NCBI GenBank assembly: GCA_963663735.2
Contig: CAXXHN010000002.1
Span: 1,240,001-1,304,000 of the forward strand
Source of the DNA: G963663735 sp963663735
GTDB lineage: Bacteria > Acidobacteriota > UBA6911 > RPQK01 > JAPXNP01
Length of the DNA stretch: 64,000 bases
Direction of reading: 5' to 3'
The notes below the pieces were generated by a model, which saw nothing but the letters and a program-made list of their open reading frames with translations, searched no databases and was not told the DNA's origin. The position numbers and the translations under genes are program-made. Shown piece by piece: positions 7,621 through 17,256 of this stretch (positions are counted from its first letter, which is position 1; each line of letters begins with the position of its first letter).

Positions 7621-9582
7621 TCAGGTGGAAACTGTTTTCCGTTTACTGCGCTTAAGCAGGTACAACAGTCTCCATGCTCCCGCCAGGCACATCAAAGTTA
7701 CTCCCCACCAGATAAATCCTACCAGGGGATTGATGATCAACCTGAAGCTGAAATTTCCTTCTCCATCCCATCCATATAGTATAAGGTAGAGATCCTGGAA
7801 AAGGGACTGGTCCAGTGCAATTTCTGTCATCGGCTGTTCATGGTTGTGGTAAAAATGTTTCTGGGGTTTTAAAAGCCCGGTAACCATCCCTCCCCTCATT
7901 ACCTCAACCTCGGCTGTCAGCATATCTTTTATTGCGTCTCGATCCTGGATTACCCCATTGAAGGTCAGGGTATAATCCTCCATCTGAAAGACCTCCCCTT
8001 CGTTGACTAAAAAAGTCTCTTCACGGGTAAAGAGAGAGCTGGCTATTATTCCAACCATTACCATCACCACTCCAGCATGGATCAGGCTGGAGCAGATCAG
8101 GTGGTTTGAATGGGTAACTAATTTCCAGGCTGCCTGGGCAATATTGGTTTCATGCTCACGGCTGTATGAGATTGCGGACCTGAAAATCTTTAAGAAAACT
8201 GCGGCTGCCACAAAAGCGGCCACTGAAAAGAATAGCAGGGCTATCCCCTGCCTGATGCCGGAATAAAATAAAATAGCTCCGGTCAGAAGGCCAGCTGACA
8301 TGGAAGCCGGAAAAAATATTCGAATGTCTTTGCCAGGAGTCTTTTTCCAGGCCAGCATGGAACAGGCCCCGATGAGGAAAAGAATGATCAAACCCAGCGG
8401 CCAGCTGACATTATTATAAAACGAGGCATCCACGGAGACCTTCCTGCCGGTTATCAACTCAGAAACAGCAGGCATAACAGTCCCGCAGAAAATGGCAAGG
8501 CTCATCACGGATAACACCCAGTTATTCAGGACAAAAAGCGCTTCCTTTGAAAAAAATGATTCCAGCTGAACTCCCGACCTGAAATGTTTCCTCCGGTATA
8601 TCATCAATCCCAGGCAAACCAGGGCTGTAAGGACCATTGCCCCCATTAAATAAGGTCCAGTGGTGGAATTTCCAAAAGCATGAACCGAAGACAGGACTCC
8701 GGAACGGGTGATAAAAGTGCCGAATATTGTTAATTCAAAGGTAGTTATCAACAGGACAAAGCTCCAGATCTTTAAGGTGCCTTTCCCTTCATAAAGAATT
8801 ATGGAATGAATAAAAGCGGTCAGAACCAGCCAGGGCAGCAGTGACGCGTTTTCGACAGGGTCCCAGGCCCAGTAGCCCCCCCAGCCCAGTTCCACATAGG
8901 CCCAGCGCCCGCCCAGAGTTATGCCTATGGTTAAAAAAATCCATCCCACAATAGCCCAGAATGCGGCACCCTTAAGCCAGGTCCTGTCCCGGAAACCATC
9001 CAGCAAGGCAGCCAGGGCGATCGCAAATGGAACCGCAACTCCGGCAAAACCGAAAAACAAAGCTGGTGGATGAATCACCATGTACCAGTTCTGCAATAGC
9101 GGATTAAGCCCCTGTCCGTCCAATACCTGCCTGTCCATCAAAACAAACGGATTGCCTGTATAAAACACCAGGAAAGAAAAAAATGCCATCAGGACCAGAA
9201 GAACGCCTGAAAAATAGGCAACCAGTCTGGGACTATGGTACCTGCTGAAAAAAATGGCCAGGAAGGAAAAGAGGGAGAGGCTCAGGGCCCAGAAAAGCAG
9301 GCTTCCCTCCTGCCCACCCCAAAAGGCAGAAAGCTTATAAAGAAGAGGCGCATTCCGGGAACTGTATGAGGCGACATACCTGACCATGAACTGGTCGGTT
9401 AAAATCAATCCGACAAGAGATGAGGAAGTTGCAAGGAGCAGAAAAAAATTGGCATAAACGCTCCGTTCAGCGCTCTGGATTAAAGCGGAACTCTCTCGCC
9501 ATCCACCAATGATTCCCGCAAAAGATCCCCATACACAGATCAACAGGGAAGCAAGAAGAGTGTAGTATCCCAAGTCAATCAT
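7621..9582 (-). CDS. ccmF: heme lyase subunit CcmF
   Basis: 653 residues with many membrane helices, matching the family length. The WWD heme-binding domain is clear: ELGWGGYWAWDPVENASLLP. Conserved histidine context is seen in WYMVIHPPALFFGFAG and LVLTAFIHSIILYEG. CcmF takes heme from CcmE and joins it to apocytochrome c, normally with CcmH/CcmI. It overlaps ccmE by 4 bases and is followed by the 30-residue peptide and ccmA. No ccmH lies in the cluster. Confidence 0.95.
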   Translation of the reverse strand: MIDLGYYTLLASLLICVWGSFAGIIGGWRESSALIQSAERSVYANFFLLLATSSSLVGLILTDQFMVRYVASYSSRNAPLLYKLSAFWGGQEGSLLFWALSLSLFSFLAIFFSRYHSPRLVAYFSGVLLVLMAFFSFLVFYTGNPFVLMDRQVLDGQGLNPLLQNWYMVIHPPALFFGFAGVAVPFAIALAALLDGFRDRTWLKGAAFWAIVGWIFLTIGITLGGRWAYVELGWGGYWAWDPVENASLLPWLVLTAFIHSIILYEGKGTLKIWSFVLLITTFELTIFGTFITRSGVLSSVHAFGNSTTGPYLMGAMVLTALVCLGLMIYRRKHFRSGVQLESFFSKEALFVLNNWVLSVMSLAIFCGTVMPAVSELITGRKVSVDASFYNNVSWPLGLIILFLIGACSMLAWKKTPGKDIRIFFPASMSAGLLTGAILFYSGIRQGIALLFFSVAAFVAAAVFLKIFRSAISYSREHETNIAQAAWKLVTHSNHLICSSLIHAGVVMVMVGIIASSLFTREETFLVNEGEVFQMEDYTLTFNGVIQDRDAIKDMLTAEVEVMRGGMVTGLLKPQKHFYHNHEQPMTEIALDQSLFQDLYLILYGWDGEGNFSFRLIINPLVGFIWWGVTLMCLAGAWRLLYLLKRSKRKTVST

Positions 9583-10028
9583 ATACCGGATCCTGTCTTC
9601 CCCATGGGCAGGTTTTCAGGATGCTCCTCCCCCCTGCTTTCATACTTGGAAGGACATTTGGCAAGCAGGACCGAGGCCTCAAATTCTCTTTGCCCCGCAT
9701 CCCAGTTCCCCTCCACAACAACCTCGCTGTCTTCCTTGAATGTATCGGGGACAATGCCATTGTATCTGACCTTCATTGATGCCCCTGACTGCTTATTAAA
9801 GGTCGTGAATATCAATCCTTTCCCATCCTTGGCAAGGATTACGGTGCCGGGTTCAACCCATCCGCTTATTCGAACACCTCGACCGGAAAAATCAGAGTCT
9901 CCGGACAGTACCTCATCAACCGTATAATAGTAGACCATGGAGGAATTCATACTGCTGAAAAGCAGGTATCCGGCCGCAGCCAGTATCAATCCCCCGGCTA
10001 TTATGAATCTCCGCAAAGGCTTCTGCAT
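9579..10028 (-). CDS. ccmE: heme chaperone CcmE, CxxxY type
   Basis: 149 residues: an N-terminal membrane anchor (residues 8-25), then a periplasmic OB-fold (GVRISGWVEPGTVI ... VRYNGIVPDTF). CcmE carries heme covalently from CcmC to CcmF. In the common form the heme is bound by a histidine in HxxxY. Here the site reads LLAKCPSKYE, with Cys125 and Tyr129, so it is the CxxxY form known from some delta-proteobacteria and archaea that lack CcmH. First gene of the operon, overlapping ccmF by 4 bases. Confidence 0.93.
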   Translation of the reverse strand: MQKPLRRFIIAGGLILAAAGYLLFSSMNSSMVYYYTVDEVLSGDSDFSGRGVRISGWVEPGTVILAKDGKGLIFTTFNKQSGASMKVRYNGIVPDTFKEDSEVVVEGNWDAGQREFEASVLLAKCPSKYESRGEEHPENLPMGKTGSGI

Positions 10029-10214
10029 ATTATCTTCCCAACTATTAAACCAAGTGTACCGGCTCCACGCAATTTCTTTATTCTACCTTATCCACAAGAG
10101 TACGTTGGAATACTTATCAAGATGTTATGGAGAATGAACCGGTCTCTTTTATTACCTTTAAGTTTCAGGTAAGCCGAAGAGACAACCTGGATTTTTTATT
10201 CAGGAAGCTGAGAT

Positions 10215-11210
10215 CTAGTAGGATCTGCCCAGGATCCATCCGGGAAGCTCCCGCAGCAAAGCCATATCTTTTGGTAAAAGAGGAAGGTCGGCCAGTGTCG
10301 CCAGGGCCTTTTCGGCATAAGCCTCCGCTTTGCCCGTGGTCCGGTCCAGACATCCGTATTGATTGATCAGGCTGCTAATCTTCGCTTTTGCCTGCTTGTC
10401 TTTGTTTCCGCTCCTGATCACTTCCCGGATAAAAATCCTCTCATCATCAGTTGCTTCTTCAATAAGAAAAATCATGGGCAGGGTGATATTTCCCTCATCC
10501 AGGTCTTTGAGGACAGGTTTACCCAGCGTTTCCTCCCTCGCCGTATAATCCAGCATGTCATCCACAAGCTGGAAAGACATTCCCAGGCATTCACCAAACC
10601 TGGCAAAGCCTTCTTCCACTGCCGGTTCCACTCCAGCTGACTGGGCTCCAAGCTGGCAGCAGCATCCAAATAACCCGGCTGTCTTGCAAAAAGATATCCT
10701 GTCCCTTATTTCAGCTGATATTTCTGGGCGGGAAGTCATTTCCTTCTGCAGCAATTCACCTTCAACCATCTGCCTCGTGATCCTGATCAAGGTCTGCAGG
10801 TAACTGAAATCCTTCAGTTCCAGGGCATTCCAGAATGAAGTCATGTACAGCCAGTCTCCAAAGAGGACCGCTTCCTTATTGTGGTGTAATGCGTTTAATG
10901 AAGCGCTTCCCCGTCTCATCTCTGAGCCGTCAATAACGTCATCATGGACCAGGGTAGCAGCATGCAGGTATTCAACGATCACGCCCAGTTTCTGGGCTAC
11001 CTCCCGGTCCCCTCCCAGCATTCTGGAAACTGTAAGGAGCAAGGCAGGCCGCAGCCTTTTACCACCGCTGTTATGGACGTATCGATTCATTGACTGGATA
11101 AAACTCAGCCCGGAATCCGCCTCCGCGAGAAGGCCCTCTTCCACTTGTGCCAGCTCAGCGGATATAGGCGTTAACAAATCCTCAATTACGAAACTGCCGT
11201 CATTTTTCAT
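10215..11210 (-). CDS. long-chain polyprenyl diphosphate synthase (IspB-like)
   Basis: 331 residues. Both aspartate-rich motifs of trans-prenyl synthases are present: LVHDDVIDGSEMRRG and FQLVDDMLDYTA. The early GGKRLRPALLL segment binds isopentenyl diphosphate. These enzymes build C35-C50 chains for respiratory quinones; chain length cannot be read from sequence alone. The start codon overlaps the tatD stop by one base (TAATG), so it is coupled to the larC-metG-like-tatD operon. Confidence 0.9.
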   Translation of the reverse strand: MKNDGSFVIEDLLTPISAELAQVEEGLLAEADSGLSFIQSMNRYVHNSGGKRLRPALLLTVSRMLGGDREVAQKLGVIVEYLHAATLVHDDVIDGSEMRRGSASLNALHHNKEAVLFGDWLYMTSFWNALELKDFSYLQTLIRITRQMVEGELLQKEMTSRPEISAEIRDRISFCKTAGLFGCCCQLGAQSAGVEPAVEEGFARFGECLGMSFQLVDDMLDYTAREETLGKPVLKDLDEGNITLPMIFLIEEATDDERIFIREVIRSGNKDKQAKAKISSLINQYGCLDRTTGKAEAYAEKALATLADLPLLPKDMALLRELPGWILGRSY

Positions 11211-12019
11211 TAATAATCCGCTTTGCCAGAATTCAGGAAAAGTCTATTAAAATTATCCGTGGTTACTTCGGCGACCTGTTGCGGAGATACGTGTTTGATA
11301 GCAGCAATCTCTTCCGCTATAAGGCTGATGTATGAAGGTTCATTCCTCTTTCCCCGATAAGGAACAGGGGCTAGAAAAGGAGCATCTGTCTCCAGGAGTA
11401 TCCGCTCCAGGGGAGTCCGGTTGACCACTTCCCGAACGTCCCCGGATTTTTTAAAAGTCACTATCCCGCCAAAAGAAATGTAGAATCCGAGGCCAAGAAT
11501 TTTTTCCGCAGTATCAACTGATCCAGTGTAGCAGTGTACCACGCCAGCCCTACTGTTTTGGCTGCTGAAATATCCGTTTAAAATATTCAAAGTATCTTCT
11601 TCTGCATCCCTGGAGTGCACGATAATTGGCAATCCAAGTTCTTCTGCCAGTTCAATCTGTTGAACAAACACTTCCTGCTGAATATTTGCTGGAGAATGAT
11701 TGTAATAATAATCCAAACCGATTTCCCCCAGGGAGACTGCTGAGCTAATCCTGCACAGTTCAGACACCCGTTTCCTGACTTCACTGTCCCAGGTAACCGC
11801 GTCGTGAGGATGTACACCGAAGGCACATAAAATCCTCACTTTCTCCCCTGAAAATCCCCGTTCCAGACCCACCAGACCGCTGCCATCGTTTTCAGTATTA
11901 ATACAGCTTACCGACAGTATGGTCCTCACAGATCTTTCATAGGCCCTCTCCAGGACTTGTTCCAGATCATTCTTGTAATCTTCGAATTCCAGGTGGGCAT
12001 GGGAATCAATAAGAACCAT
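11210..12019 (-). CDS. tatD: TatD-family metal-dependent DNase
   Basis: 269 residues from the ATG at 12019, chosen because MVLIDSHAHLEF is where the family begins and this ATG lies just after the upstream stop. A longer in-frame start at 12058 would overlap the upstream gene. Metal ligands are visible: DSHAH, LGEIGLDYY, IVHSRDA, VVHCYTGS and LLETDAPFL. TatD proteins are TIM-barrel 3'-5' exonucleases active on single-stranded DNA. tatD commonly follows metG, and here it follows a degenerate metG homologue. Confidence 0.92.
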   Translation of the reverse strand: MVLIDSHAHLEFEDYKNDLEQVLERAYERSVRTILSVSCINTENDGSGLVGLERGFSGEKVRILCAFGVHPHDAVTWDSEVRKRVSELCRISSAVSLGEIGLDYYYNHSPANIQQEVFVQQIELAEELGLPIIVHSRDAEEDTLNILNGYFSSQNSRAGVVHCYTGSVDTAEKILGLGFYISFGGIVTFKKSGDVREVVNRTPLERILLETDAPFLAPVPYRGKRNEPSYISLIAEEIAAIKHVSPQQVAEVTTDNFNRLFLNSGKADY

Positions 12020-12020
12020 A

Positions 12021-13874
12021 TCAGCCCAGCCTGGATCCCAGTTTGGTTTCCCTGTCAAAAACCACCAGGGAAGGTTTTCCTTTATCAGAAGCCGCGACGA
12101 TCATTCCGACAGACACCTCTCCCATCAGTTTTGCCGGTTTGAGGTTGGCTACAATGGCCACGACTTTTCCTGTAAGTTCAGAAGGATCGTATTCTTCTCC
12201 GATACCAGCCACGACCTGCCTTTTTTCGAAGCCCAGATCCACCTGCAGTTTCAACAGTTTTTTGGATTTGGCCACGCGTTCTGCCTCAATAATCTTGGCC
12301 ACCCTGATGTCAACCCTGGTAAAATCCTCAATGGTAATCTGTGGCGCAAGCTGATCATACACTTCAGCACCCTTTGATTCTCCGGTTCCCTGTTCCCCTG
12401 ATTCCAGCGCTGACCGGATCTTTTTAACATTCAGGGGAGGAAACACGTTCTCCACATGGACTATGGTATCTCCAGGTTTCAAACCTCCCCAACTTAGGCT
12501 TGAAATCCCGATGTCAGCTGGATCGCCCAAAGCTCCAAGCTGCCGGAGCATCTTAAGTGACGAAGAAGGAATTATCGGCCTGAGCAGCACACAGATTATG
12601 CGCATGGCTTCAGCGATATTGTAAAGGATGGCACCCAGTCTTTCTCTTTTTGTGGCATCCCTGACCATTTTCCATGGTTCGGTCGCGACAAGGTACCGGT
12701 TAACCACTGATATCAGCTCCCAGATACTGTCAAGTGCCTTGGAAATATTGAGGCCGGCAAAATTTTCCTTATACAGTTTGACCGTTTCCTGGCAATACCT
12801 TATTAGTTCTTTGTCAGCGGCTGTTGTCAATCCGGGCTCTGGTATCTTTCCATCAAAAAAATTATCGATCATCTTGGAAACACGGGCTATCTGCCCTGAG
12901 ATTCCCTGGGAAAGATCGGTATTTACAACGTCCTGGATTTCCTGGAGTGTGATAATCGATTCTTCCTCGAGATCAATTTTCCGGAGCAGGACATAACGGA
13001 AAACATCTTTTGGCAGAGACTTCAGAATAGGTACGAGATCAATCTGTTCACCACCTTCACCTTCGGTATTAAAAGTAAGGCTCCTATTGACCAGGATATG
13101 ACGAGGTGGTTCGATACCGGCTGCCATCAGGATACTTGGCCAGTAAAGGGCCTGGGAAGTAATGGCATATTCCCCAACAAGCTGTAATTCAGCGGGCCAC
13201 AGTTCAGAGAAACGCTGCTCATCACTTCCGAATCCTATGCCGGAAAGGTATCCAATCAAGGCTCCGAACCACCTGCTGAACTTTATCTGGCTGGACTCCA
13301 AAGTTTCTCCAATTTCTCCCTCACAAATCCATATATCTTTCAGGTGCTGACGGCTGAGCCCCAATATTCTGGTACGACTCGCCGGCGGCACAACAAAAGT
13401 AGGATTATCCTCATAAAATTCTTCCAGTTTTCCCAGAAGTTCAGACAGCTTGAAAAAATATATTAATTTAGATTGCCTGTCCATCGGATCGTCATCAGAC
13501 CAGTGATGTTGAGCTTCATCATAGGCAGCCTTGTATATGAAGCCCTTTTTCTTGAGTACACTGAGGAATTTGAAGGCTGCAACTGAATGGGACTCATCCT
13601 GGGCTGTCAGCAGCTGATCATACGTAATGTCCAGAGCAGACCAGGAATCCAGAAAATCCTGAACATAACTAGGCTTTCCCTCCATATCGCCAGGATTGAA
13701 ACCTTCAAACCAGGCAATCGCGCCTGTTTGGAAATAAACCTTGTCGTTGCACATCTTCCGGTATCTGGCTATAGCGTCAGCTGATACAGAACTATAAAGC
13801 TGTCCCACTCTTGGGGGCTTTCCTGCATTGAATATCGGAGTCGTTACGTAAAAATTTTTACTTGAATTCTTCAT
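12021..13874 (-). CDS. methionyl-tRNA synthetase homologue with degenerate active site
   Basis: 617 residues that align along the full MetRS plan: Rossmann core, anticodon-binding helices, and a C-terminal Trbp111/EMAPII-type tRNA-binding domain from about residue 506 (EDFTRVDIRVAKI). The catalytic residues are not conserved. Where MetRS has HLGH, this has RVGQ (residues 22-25); TGTDEHG is replaced by TGAIAWF (50-56). KMSKS is absent, with LVNRSLTFNTEGEGG in its place (about 261-275), and the zinc-knuckle cysteines are missing. The tRNA-binding domain looks intact. It sits where metG normally lies, before tatD, and overlaps larC by 17 bases. Probably not an active synthetase; a tRNA-binding or regulatory role is inference. 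Confidence 0.88.
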   Translation of the reverse strand: MKNSSKNFYVTTPIFNAGKPPRVGQLYSSVSADAIARYRKMCNDKVYFQTGAIAWFEGFNPGDMEGKPSYVQDFLDSWSALDITYDQLLTAQDESHSVAAFKFLSVLKKKGFIYKAAYDEAQHHWSDDDPMDRQSKLIYFFKLSELLGKLEEFYEDNPTFVVPPASRTRILGLSRQHLKDIWICEGEIGETLESSQIKFSRWFGALIGYLSGIGFGSDEQRFSELWPAELQLVGEYAITSQALYWPSILMAAGIEPPRHILVNRSLTFNTEGEGGEQIDLVPILKSLPKDVFRYVLLRKIDLEEESIITLQEIQDVVNTDLSQGISGQIARVSKMIDNFFDGKIPEPGLTTAADKELIRYCQETVKLYKENFAGLNISKALDSIWELISVVNRYLVATEPWKMVRDATKRERLGAILYNIAEAMRIICVLLRPIIPSSSLKMLRQLGALGDPADIGISSLSWGGLKPGDTIVHVENVFPPLNVKKIRSALESGEQGTGESKGAEVYDQLAPQITIEDFTRVDIRVAKIIEAERVAKSKKLLKLQVDLGFEKRQVVAGIGEEYDPSELTGKVVAIVANLKPAKLMGEVSVGMIVAASDKGKPSLVVFDRETKLGSRLG

Positions 13875-15108
13875 CAGATACTCTCTTATTTATTTTATAT
13901 CTGGCTTCTTTGAGGCTCAGATTGTTTTCCCTGGCTATTGTTTTCAAGTCCTCAAATTCTGGTGAAAGCATCAGGGTTTTGCCCTGGCTGAACCCCCTTT
14001 TTAAACGGATTTTGCCAAACTCAGAATCAACGCATAGTGTTTCGCGCTCTAATACGTACCTTTCAGTTACTGAACGCCTTATTCCCAGGCTGGTGGTTTC
14101 ACTGAATATCAAATTTACCAAATGTTCTTCCTTTGCCAGCGGAGCAAGGATCGTAACCTGGATTGCGGGCCTGTTTTTTTTCATGAAGATTGGGGTAAAA
14201 AACACGTCAAGAGCCCCTTCTTCAAAAGCCTTTTCCATGAAATATCCTGAATCCTCAGGAAGCATGTCATCAATGTTTATCTCCAGAACAACCACATGAT
14301 CCACAACCTGCCCTGCCCTGTTTTCAAGCACTTTACCAGCCTCAAGACTCTCTGATGATCGTCCGAAAATCAATCTTAACATATTAGGAATCCCGTTAAT
14401 CGTCCTGTCACCTGCACCCAGCCCTATTTTTTCAATTTCAAATGCTTCCGGCATCACCTGGTTTCCTGCTAGAGATGTAACAATTGCGGCTCCGGTAGGT
14501 GTTGTCATTTCCACCTCGGCTCCCCCTACGCGCACCGGGAAGCCTTTCACAAGTTCTGCAGTGGCCGGTGCCGGTACTGGCCAGGTACCGTGGGAAAATG
14601 TCACCAATCCTCCGCCCAGCTCGAGGGGAGAGGCAGCAAACTTCTCTATCCCGAAAAACCTGAAACCTATACAGGATCCAACTATATCGACAATGGAATC
14701 TATAGCGCCGACTTCATGAAAATGCACACTCTCCACTGTAGATCCGTGCACCTTGGCTTCAGCTTCAGCCAGGCGGCTGAAAATTGATACAGATGTATTT
14801 TTTACCCATTCATCCAGATTGCTTTCAAGAATAAGGTCCCTTATTTCACCAAAATGATGATGCCCTTGATGATTCTCATCGCTCCCTTCATGCGAATGCC
14901 CTCCATGTTTCAGGCACACTACCCTGAGATCAGTTCCTGACAAACCTTGTCTACTGACCTTCTCAGCTGTTATTTCATAGGGTGACAGGGGCAGTTTCCG
15001 CAATTCTTCAATAAGAAAAGGTAACGGCATTCCCATATCAATAAGGGCTCCCAGGATCATATCACCGGCGGCACCATTAAAAGCGTCAAAGTACAAAATT
15101 TTCGTCAT
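13858..15108 (-). CDS. larC: nickel-pincer cofactor biosynthesis protein LarC
   Basis: 416 residues from the ATG at 15108, where the family motif MTKILYFDAFNGAAGDMILG begins; an upstream in-frame ATG at 15162 adds 18 residues with no family match. It has a histidine-rich loop (HGGHSHEGSDENHQGHHHF) and the HFHEVGAIDSIVDIVG motif. LarC inserts nickel into the pyridinium bis-thiocarboxylate cofactor used by lactate racemase and LarA-like enzymes. In Lactiplantibacillus the gene is split by a frameshift; here it is one continuous frame. larA, larB and larE are not in the window. Confidence 0.92.
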   Translation of the reverse strand: MTKILYFDAFNGAAGDMILGALIDMGMPLPFLIEELRKLPLSPYEITAEKVSRQGLSGTDLRVVCLKHGGHSHEGSDENHQGHHHFGEIRDLILESNLDEWVKNTSVSIFSRLAEAEAKVHGSTVESVHFHEVGAIDSIVDIVGSCIGFRFFGIEKFAASPLELGGGLVTFSHGTWPVPAPATAELVKGFPVRVGGAEVEMTTPTGAAIVTSLAGNQVMPEAFEIEKIGLGAGDRTINGIPNMLRLIFGRSSESLEAGKVLENRAGQVVDHVVVLEINIDDMLPEDSGYFMEKAFEEGALDVFFTPIFMKKNRPAIQVTILAPLAKEEHLVNLIFSETTSLGIRRSVTERYVLERETLCVDSEFGKIRLKRGFSQGKTLMLSPEFEDLKTIARENNLSLKEARYKINKRVSDEEFK

Positions 15109-15297
15109 ATCTAAATACTCGCTGTTATTATTTTTTTTGCGATAAATTAAATTTTCCTGCAAAAACCCAAAGTTACATCCGGCAAGCCGACACTCCCTGA
15201 AGTTTCAACCAGGCCTCTATCCCGGTTACAGAAGGAATCTGATCAGGTGATAACAACCACATGCAGTATCTTTAAATTTCGGCTATTATAAACCCCT

Positions 15298-17256
15298 ATG
15301 CTGAACAGACGTAATTTGATTGTACAAGAACACCTTAAAAATTTCGTATTCTCTGAGTATGGAGTTGAACTTTCCCTCCTGACCATGGAAACGCCCCCTC
15401 GCCGGGAAATGGGCGACCTGGCTTTTCCCTTTCCGTTCCAGCTTGCAAAAACCCTGCGGAAAAATCCCAGGGCCATAGCCCAGGAGATTGTGAACCGGAC
15501 AGGAAAAATCCCGGGAGTGGAAAAGATAGAAGCTGCCGGCGGGGGATTCCTCAACGTATTTTTCGACAGGAGCAGTTTTCTGGCTGACCTGGAAACCTGG
15601 CTTGTACAGGAAGAAACCGACACATCCGGCGGGAAATACATTGTCGAACATACCAACATAAATCCTAACAAGGCCGCCCATATAGGGCACCTGAGGAACG
15701 CTGTCCTTGGTGATACATTTGTGAGGCTGCTCAAGGCAACGGGAAAAAAGGTAGAAATCCAGAATTACATTGATAATACCGGAGTTCAGGTAGCCGACGT
15801 GATTGTCGGATTCATCTATCTCAGGAAAATGGGCCTGGCCGAAGTGGCCGCAATAAAGGATCCGTTTGATTACTATTGCTGGGATCTCTACGCCGAGGTA
15901 TCGGAGTGGTATGCAGGGGATTCTGGCAAGCTGGCTCTAAGGCAACAGACACTTGCTGAGATTGAAAAAGGTGATAACGAAACTGCTCGTATTAGTGAAA
16001 TTATCGTAGACAGGATTGTCAGGGCCCATCTTAAAACCATGGATCGGATCGGGGTCAAATACGACATTCTTCCGCGGGAAAGTGAAATCCTGCACCTTAA
16101 ATTTTGGGAAACGGCTTTCAGTCAGCTTAAGGAGACCGATGCGGTTTATTTTGCCGAAGAAGGGCCTCATAAAGGATGTTGGGTAATGAATCTGTCGGGG
16201 GATACCGAATCCTCGGATGAAGACAAGATCCTGGTCAGGAGCAACGGAACTGTAACCTATGTTGGGAAGGATATTGCCTACCAGCTCTGGAAATTCGGGC
16301 TCCTGGGAAAGACTTTTCACTACCGGAAATTCTCCAGTTATGATGACGGCCATCAGATCTGGGTGACCGCCTGTACCAGCGATGAACCTGACCAGCCATC
16401 CTTTGGCAGCGCTCAACAGGTTTACAACGTGATTGATGTCAGGCAGTCCTATCTGCAGCGAGTTGTAGCGCAGGGTCTCAGAAGTCTGGGTTATACGGAT
16501 GAAGCCAACAGATCAGTGCACTTTTTCTATGAAATGGTCGCACTTTCTCCCCGCTGCTGCCTGGAGCTGGGAATTCCTTTGTCTGAAGAAGACCAGAAGA
16601 AGAGTTATGTCGAGGTTTCCGGCCGCAAGGGCCTGGGAGTCAAGGCTGACGATCTTTTAAATACCCTGATTGAAAAAGCCCTGAAGGAAGTTAATAACCG
16701 GGGCAAAGAGTTGTCTGAAAAAAGTCGAAAAGAAGTTGCTGAAAAAATTGCGGTTGGAGCATTGAGATATTTCATGCTCAAGTACACCAGGAACGCGGTA
16801 ATAGCTTTTGACCTGAATGAAGCTCTCAGTTTTGAGGGAGAAACAGGCCCATACCTGCAGTATTCTGTTGTCCGTTCTAATAATATCTTTCGGAAGCTCC
16901 GGGAGCGCGATACTGGTTGGGACAGCCAGGAATGGATTGAACGAAGGAGGAGGCTGCAGGAAAGCAGTCTGCTGCCGGAACTTCTGGAAGAGAATGAATC
17001 CTGGGGACTGATTCTGGATGTTGCGCGCATTGAAGAAGCAGTACAACAGGCTGTGGATACCCTGGAAATCTCAACCGTTGCCAGGCATGCTTTCACGCTG
17101 GCCCAACAATTCAATCTTTTTTACCACAAGCATCATATACTCTCTGAAGAGAATGAAATCAAGCAAACCTTTTATCTCACCATTGCTGATACGGCACGAA
17201 AGGGACTAACCAAAATAGTTAATCTCTTGGGAATTGAGGTGCCTGAAAGGATGTAA
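15298..17256 (+). CDS. argS: arginyl-tRNA synthetase
   Basis: 652 residues. The HIGH signature is intact in NPNKAAHIGHLRNAVLGDTF. The second catalytic loop reads YVEVSGRKGLGVKADDLL, a variant seen in some ArgRS. The N-terminal Add-1 domain recognises the D-loop of tRNA-Arg, and the C-terminal DALR helices (ETGPYLQYSVVRSNNI) bind the anticodon. No Shine-Dalgarno precedes the ATG, but a TATTAT box lies about 10 bases upstream, so the message may be leaderless. The next gene overlaps its stop by one base. Confidence 0.95.
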   Translation: MLNRRNLIVQEHLKNFVFSEYGVELSLLTMETPPRREMGDLAFPFPFQLAKTLRKNPRAIAQEIVNRTGKIPGVEKIEAAGGGFLNVFFDRSSFLADLETWLVQEETDTSGGKYIVEHTNINPNKAAHIGHLRNAVLGDTFVRLLKATGKKVEIQNYIDNTGVQVADVIVGFIYLRKMGLAEVAAIKDPFDYYCWDLYAEVSEWYAGDSGKLALRQQTLAEIEKGDNETARISEIIVDRIVRAHLKTMDRIGVKYDILPRESEILHLKFWETAFSQLKETDAVYFAEEGPHKGCWVMNLSGDTESSDEDKILVRSNGTVTYVGKDIAYQLWKFGLLGKTFHYRKFSSYDDGHQIWVTACTSDEPDQPSFGSAQQVYNVIDVRQSYLQRVVAQGLRSLGYTDEANRSVHFFYEMVALSPRCCLELGIPLSEEDQKKSYVEVSGRKGLGVKADDLLNTLIEKALKEVNNRGKELSEKSRKEVAEKIAVGALRYFMLKYTRNAVIAFDLNEALSFEGETGPYLQYSVVRSNNIFRKLRERDTGWDSQEWIERRRRLQESSLLPELLEENESWGLILDVARIEEAVQQAVDTLEISTVARHAFTLAQQFNLFYHKHHILSEENEIKQTFYLTIADTARKGLTKIVNLLGIEVPERM

